Source of the DNA: Bacteroidota bacterium
GTDB lineage: Bacteria; Bacteroidota; Bacteroidia; Chitinophagales; Chitinophagaceae
DNA: 64,000 nt
NCBI GenBank assembly: GCA_016868815.1
Contig: VGFQ01000004.1
Location: 1 to 64,000 of the forward strand
Direction: 5' to 3'
A program made the position numbers and the translations under genes. Under the pieces are notes generated by a model. That model was not told where the DNA came from, searched no databases, and worked only from the letters and a program-made list of their open reading frames with translations. Of this stretch, positions 59,964-64,000 are shown piece by piece (positions within the stretch are counted from its first letter, which is position 1; the number at the start of each line of letters is the position of its first letter).

Positions 59964-62900
59964 TTAGCTGAAGAGGTATTCGACGTCTTCCTTGCTGAGT
60001 TTCTTGACGAAGGTCGTCTCGTCTGAGATGAGGTCTTTGGCGAGTGACTTCTTTTTTTCCTGGAGCAACAGGATCTTGTCTTCAATGGTGTCTTTGCAGA
60101 TCATACGGTAGGCGAAGATATTCTTCGTCTGACCGATCCGGTGGGTTCGGTCGATGGCTTGTTGCTCCACGGCTGGGTTCCACCAGGGGTCTACGATGTA
60201 GACGTAGTCGGCAGCGGTCAGGTTGAGGCCCACCCCACCGGCTTTGAGGGAGATAAGGAAGACGCGGACTTCTTCGTCGTCCTGGAAATGTCGGATGGAT
60301 TTTTCTCGCTCTTGTGCGGAGGTGCTGCCGTCGAAGTATTCGAAGGTAACACCCAGCTCCTGCAATCTGTCGCGGATGATTGCGAGCATACCCAGGTATT
60401 GTGAGAAAACAAGGGCTTTGTGTACTCCTATGTTTTCTGTAATCTCCCGGGCGATCTCGTCGAGTTTGATGGAGGCGTTAGGGTATTTCTCAGGCTCATT
60501 CATGATGGCTGGCGAGTCGCAAATCTGCCGGAGCTTCATAAGTCCCTGGAGGATGGTGAGCTGCGATTTCTCGATTCCCTGTTCGTCGATGGCGCCCAAG
60601 ATCTTGTTGCGATAGTCGTTGCGGAAGGCGTCGTAGATGCGGCGCTGTTCTTCTTCCATCTCGCAGAACAGAATGGTCTCTGTTTTTTCGGGCAGGTCTT
60701 TGGCGACTTGCTCTTTTGTGCGGCGCAGGATGAAGGGGTAGAGGAGCTTGCGCAGGTGTTCTTTCTGGGCCTTTTCTCCGAACTTGTCGATGGGTGTGGC
60801 AAACTCGTTCTTAAAGAATTCGATACTGCCTAGCAGTCCGGGGTTGAGGAAATTCATCTGGGCGTAGATGTCGAAGGTGTTGTTCTGCAGTGGAGTGCCG
60901 CTCATGCAGAGCCGACAGCTGGCCTTCAGGAGTGAGGCGGCCTTCGTCACTTTGCTTTGTGGGTTTTTGATGGCTTGAGATTCATCGAGGATGACATAGT
61001 CGAAGGGTATCTCCACCAGCATTTTGATGTCGCTGCGGAGGGTGCCATAGGTGGTGATGATGATGTTCTTTCCTTCGAAGGCTTTGAGGTTGCGGCTTCT
61101 GTCGCCACCGTGGTGGATCAGATAGCTGAGGTCTGGCGTGAACTTTCGGATCTCATTCTCCCAGTTGAATATGAGGGTGGTCGGGCAGACGACCAGTGCT
61201 GTCAACAGGCCCTCCCGCTCTTTCCAGGCCTCCAGGAATGAGAGCGCCTGTATGGTCTTTCCCAGGCCCATGTCGTCTGCTAAGATGCCGCCCCAGCCGA
61301 CTTCTTGGAGGTAGTTCAGCCAATGGTAGCCCGCAACCTGGTAGGGCCTGAGGATGGCTGCCAGGGATTTCGGCGGGTCGACTTCTTTGATCCTTCGGAA
61401 ATTGCGTAGCCGTTCGAACTTCTCTTCGAGGCGGATGACGACTTCTGCTTCGTCGCGGTGTTCATAGAGCTCGTCGATGACACTGAGCTGGTACTTGTTG
61501 AGCCGGAGTCGGTCTTGTTTCCCTTCCCCGACGCGGAAGAGGAGGGCGTATTTTTTAATCCATTCCTCCGGCAGGATACCTAGCGAACCATCGTTGAGAT
61601 GCACGAACTGCTGCTTATTGTTGATGGCCCGCTTGATCTCGGCGATGGAGACCTGCTGATCGCCGAAGACCACATCGACCTTGGCATCGAACCAGTCGAC
61701 GCCGTTTTGAATATGAATGCGGGTCTTGGGCTTGGTGGTGTTGAAGCGGAAGTTGCGCAAGACGTCGAAGCCGGTTAGCTGCACTTTGGACTCTTTCATG
61801 GCATCGACGAACAGGAAAAACCAGTTATTCCGCAGCACGTCGTTGCCTTTGAGGGCTAGTGCGTAGGGTTTCTCTTGTCGGATGAAGTTGGTGTGCAGGC
61901 TCTCCAGCTTGCGGACGAAGCGCATTTCCACCTCGATCGAACGGTGTATGACGATCACCTGGTGGTTACCGCCGACGTAGAGGGGATCTTTATCGCCGCT
62001 TCTGACTTCATGTCCCTGATAGGAGAAAACAGGCGTGAAGAGGAGGTAGTCACCTTTTTCCTGCAGTTGTACAAATAGGTCGGGCTCTGTGTTGCGGATC
62101 TCTCGGATGAGGCTGCGGTCGATGTCCAACCAGAGGATTCGGCTGAGCGGGATCAACGTTTTTCCTAGGTATTCCTGCCATTCTTCTCCGGACACGGAGT
62201 GCTTCTCGGTGCTCAGGAGGTCCATGATGGACTCCATCTCTTCTGTTCGCTCCCAGAGGCAGAGCGAGTCATTGTATTTCATGATGAGACGGCTCTGCCA
62301 TTCGTTCTCTTCCATGCCGATGACCCATTCGTTGAGGCGTGCCTTGCAGCTCACTTCATAGCCATCGCCAGTTTTCTGTACTACAATGCCTGGCCGCAGT
62401 GTGTCTGTCAGCAAGGTGATGGGTTTGAGGTGCCGGCTTTGAAGTGATTTGCCTGCGGGCGAGATGAAGAACAACGCCTTGTCGTGGAAGTCAATGAACA
62501 GCTTCCTCAGCTTCGGGTAGACATATTCGACGATGAGGTTTTCCGTTTCTGCCGGCAGGCCTTCTTCTTCGTTGCGGATGATGTTCTCCCAGATGCCGGC
62601 GAAGGGGGAGTTGCGGTTTACGTATTTCGTGATTTCGGAGCTTTGCAGCTTTCGGATTAATTGGAGGAGTGCCGTGTCCTTCTCACTTACCCCATCGGTG
62701 TTGACGAAGCGCTGCAGGTCCAGCTTTTCCACTTTTCCGACAAAGTTGTTTCCGTCTTCGGCGCATTCACCCATCACCGCCTCAAGGTAAAAGCCCGGGA
62801 ACGACTTTCGGTCTTCCTGGAAGACGACGCCTATGCGCTGCCCCAGGAAGCTTTCGGGCTTTGGGGGTTCTACGAGGGTGATGGGCTCGACGGGGGCTGG

Positions 62901-63725
62901 CCGGACTTCCCGGGGGCTGGGTGTAGGAGGGGTGATTCTTTTGACGGAGGGGTCCAGTACCCGCAAAAAGGGCTTGCCGTCTTTATAGGAGAATTCGAAC
63001 TTCTTCTGCCATCCTTCTACTTTCATGCTGTAGCCATAGGCTTCCAGCAGTTTATCTTTTTCTTTATCCCAGTTTCGGATGGTATCGAAATAATGAGGTC
63101 CGTAGGCGTTCAGAAGTTGGACGAAGACGGTGGTCTTATGGACGCAGAGCGGGTGCTTCTCATCGGTGCAGCCACAGGACGTGTCGAAGTTCCGCTCCTC
63201 ATTTTTTTGGATCACTACGTTCTGTTGGCCTTCGGGGTCTTCTACAATGGCTTCCACCCGTTCATTGCACGCGCTGAGGATGTTTGCTTTTTGGACGCGG
63301 AGCCTTCGTTCCGCCTCTTCATATGATTCGGAAGAGGCCAGCATTCGTATCGACTTGAGTTCGATCTGTTTCATCTTGACCACCGTGTGCCGTTGGTCGT
63401 ATGCCATCGATTCAGCACCTAGGAGGTTTCTGTCGATCATGTCCTGCAGATGGAAGAGGGAGGCAACTTCATGCCGGCATATGTCTCCCAGGTTGTAGGG
63501 GCATGTGCAGCGAACCATGAGGGCGCGTGCGTCTCTGTATTTCTGTACGAAGACTTTATAGAAGGTGGCGTAGTGGTCGTCTTTGACCCGGAAGCTGACA
63601 GACCCCATCAGCTCGTCGTGCTCCAGGAATTCCACGAAGCCGATGGCATGGATCTTCTTACCTCTGCGGATCACCTCATCGGTGCCGTTGTTGTATACAA
63701 ACCGGAGCAGGTGTGATTGTGCCAT
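59964..63725 (-). CDS. SWIM zinc-finger SNF2-family ATPase/helicase
   Basis: A protein of 1253 aa from the ATG at 63725 (MAQSHLLRFVYNNG); the frame is open to 63800. The N-terminal region has a SWIM finger, CTCPYNLGDICRH (C73, C75, C83, H85). A second SWIM-like set follows, CGCTDEKHPLCVH (C184, C186, C194, H196). The SNF2 core has motif I ILADDMGLGKTIQ, motif II LDESQ (for the usual DEAH), CMSGTPLQNN, and the C-terminal lobe SLKAGGVGLNLTAAD and DRTHRIGQ. It probably remodels DNA-protein complexes. Partners are unknown. Confidence 0.92.
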   Translation of the reverse strand: MAQSHLLRFVYNNGTDEVIRRGKKIHAIGFVEFLEHDELMGSVSFRVKDDHYATFYKVFVQKYRDARALMVRCTCPYNLGDICRHEVASLFHLQDMIDRNLLGAESMAYDQRHTVVKMKQIELKSIRMLASSESYEEAERRLRVQKANILSACNERVEAIVEDPEGQQNVVIQKNEERNFDTSCGCTDEKHPLCVHKTTVFVQLLNAYGPHYFDTIRNWDKEKDKLLEAYGYSMKVEGWQKKFEFSYKDGKPFLRVLDPSVKRITPPTPSPREVRPAPVEPITLVEPPKPESFLGQRIGVVFQEDRKSFPGFYLEAVMGECAEDGNNFVGKVEKLDLQRFVNTDGVSEKDTALLQLIRKLQSSEITKYVNRNSPFAGIWENIIRNEEEGLPAETENLIVEYVYPKLRKLFIDFHDKALFFISPAGKSLQSRHLKPITLLTDTLRPGIVVQKTGDGYEVSCKARLNEWVIGMEENEWQSRLIMKYNDSLCLWERTEEMESIMDLLSTEKHSVSGEEWQEYLGKTLIPLSRILWLDIDRSLIREIRNTEPDLFVQLQEKGDYLLFTPVFSYQGHEVRSGDKDPLYVGGNHQVIVIHRSIEVEMRFVRKLESLHTNFIRQEKPYALALKGNDVLRNNWFFLFVDAMKESKVQLTGFDVLRNFRFNTTKPKTRIHIQNGVDWFDAKVDVVFGDQQVSIAEIKRAINNKQQFVHLNDGSLGILPEEWIKKYALLFRVGEGKQDRLRLNKYQLSVIDELYEHRDEAEVVIRLEEKFERLRNFRRIKEVDPPKSLAAILRPYQVAGYHWLNYLQEVGWGGILADDMGLGKTIQALSFLEAWKEREGLLTALVVCPTTLIFNWENEIRKFTPDLSYLIHHGGDRSRNLKAFEGKNIIITTYGTLRSDIKMLVEIPFDYVILDESQAIKNPQSKVTKAASLLKASCRLCMSGTPLQNNTFDIYAQMNFLNPGLLGSIEFFKNEFATPIDKFGEKAQKEHLRKLLYPFILRRTKEQVAKDLPEKTETILFCEMEEEQRRIYDAFRNDYRNKILGAIDEQGIEKSQLTILQGLMKLRQICDSPAIMNEPEKYPNASIKLDEIAREITENIGVHKALVFSQYLGMLAIIRDRLQELGVTFEYFDGSTSAQEREKSIRHFQDDEEVRVFLISLKAGGVGLNLTAADYVYIVDPWWNPAVEQQAIDRTHRIGQTKNIFAYRMICKDTIEDKILLLQEKKKSLAKDLISDETTFVKKLSKEDVEYLFS

Positions 63726-63878
63726 GTGGTCAGTGGCCCCGCTGGACAGGTGATAAGTCCTGGCTTCCAAGCCTGACTGAGAAGGCTCAGAAATGGGCAA
63801 TTGGCAAAACTAATGGAAAACAAGTGACTTCCAGATAGCTTGTGGAATGAAACAATCCTGAATGTGGCTGCTTGTTCG

Positions 63879-64000
63879 TTAGCCCCTGACAAGCTGTTCT
63901 CCACGATAGATCGGGAGTACGTCTGTCTGGTCGGGTGTGAGGCAATAGCGGATGTCTTTTTCAAGACCGTAACCCATGAGGCGTTGGTAATGGGAGGCCT
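63879..64000 (-). CDS. comB: Probable 2-phosphosulfolactate phosphatase (ComB family), 3' end only
   Basis: The reverse strand at the right edge reads an open frame ending at a TAA (63881-63879). The last residues are SHYQRLMGYGLEKDIRYCL, then TPDQTDVLPIYRGEQLVRG. This resembles the C-terminus of ComB-family phosphatases (SHxxRL...DxxxCLxxxxxDVxPxxxGxxLV). Only about 40 codons are visible, so the call rests on that tail. It is on the same strand as the SNF2 gene, about 150 bp upstream of its start. Confidence 0.55.
   Translation of the reverse strand, partial: ASHYQRLMGYGLEKDIRYCLTPDQTDVLPIYRGEQLVRG

Noticed and set aside
1..64000. CRISPR array, IS element, prophage or tRNA genes
   Set aside because: No regularly spaced repeats, transposase or phage-structural proteins, att-like direct repeats or T-loop GGTTCRA cores in gaps were found on reading both strands.

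Overview
The window is chromosomal DNA of a member of the Bacteroidota, most likely close to the Chitinophagaceae. The support is lineage-typical families (IPExxxVDY protein, DUF2480, DUF5606, DUF3089 lipoprotein, TMEM220, a Rho with a long low-complexity insert, a SWIM/SNF2 ATPase), several promoters fitting the Bacteroidota pattern TTTG-N18/19-TAnnTTTG, and weak Shine-Dalgarno sequences. I see no tRNA or rRNA gene, prophage, insertion sequence or CRISPR array.

Region 1 (about 1.5-18.6 kb) is an AT-rich block of core genes: ybeY, feoA-nadD, a chromate transporter with a 2OG-Fe(II) oxygenase, a DUF3089 lipoprotein, an alpha-1,2-fucosyltransferase, asnS, rho-mnmH-selD, an M28 peptidase operon, feoB and nadA. 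On the left it is bounded by the 5' end of mnmG and two ParB-type parS sites. On the right it is bounded by a 556-bp AT-rich gap with several DnaA-box-like 9-mers, which I propose as oriC. dnaN lies 5 kb further on. Base composition changes gradually through the flanking genes mnmG and ppiD and reaches about 55-60% GC in the rest of the window.

Region 2 (18.6-31.3 kb) is GC-rich housekeeping DNA: a PpiD-like periplasmic foldase, DUF2480, kdsB, a sterol-desaturase-family hydroxylase, dnaN, recX, a nitrilase-family amidase, an S41-like lipoprotein, thiL, a NagX-like transmembrane acyltransferase with murQ (peptidoglycan recycling), and an inositol-monophosphatase-family enzyme.

Region 3 (31.3-45.6 kb) is the most distinctive part, a sugar-oxidation locus with two divergent arms. 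The left arm holds two GMC flavoprotein dehydrogenases, each with a C-x5-C-x3-C cluster motif, and a TIM-barrel isomerase-like protein. The right arm holds an MFS transporter, a Gfo/Idh/MocA oxidoreductase, a second TIM-barrel protein, a lipoprotein cytochrome c, a DUF1080 (3-keto-disaccharide hydrolase family) protein and a 1136-aa ThuA/PQQ-sugar-dehydrogenase-like/PKD/cytochrome c fusion. A third TIM-barrel protein follows. The parts match what a 3-keto-glycoside (oxidise, cleave, reduce) route would need, with cytochromes as electron acceptors.

Region 4 (45.6-64 kb) contains a thioredoxin-fold protein, a merC / sco-fur metal-homeostasis group, an M3 oligopeptidase, DUF5606, a five-gene operon (esterase, polA, acyltransferase, sterol-desaturase-family enzyme, DsbA-family protein), a complete 5-oxoprolinase operon with an NRAMP-type transporter (pxpB-pxpC-pxpA-nramp), a large SWIM-SNF2 ATPase, and the 3' end of a probable comB at the right edge.
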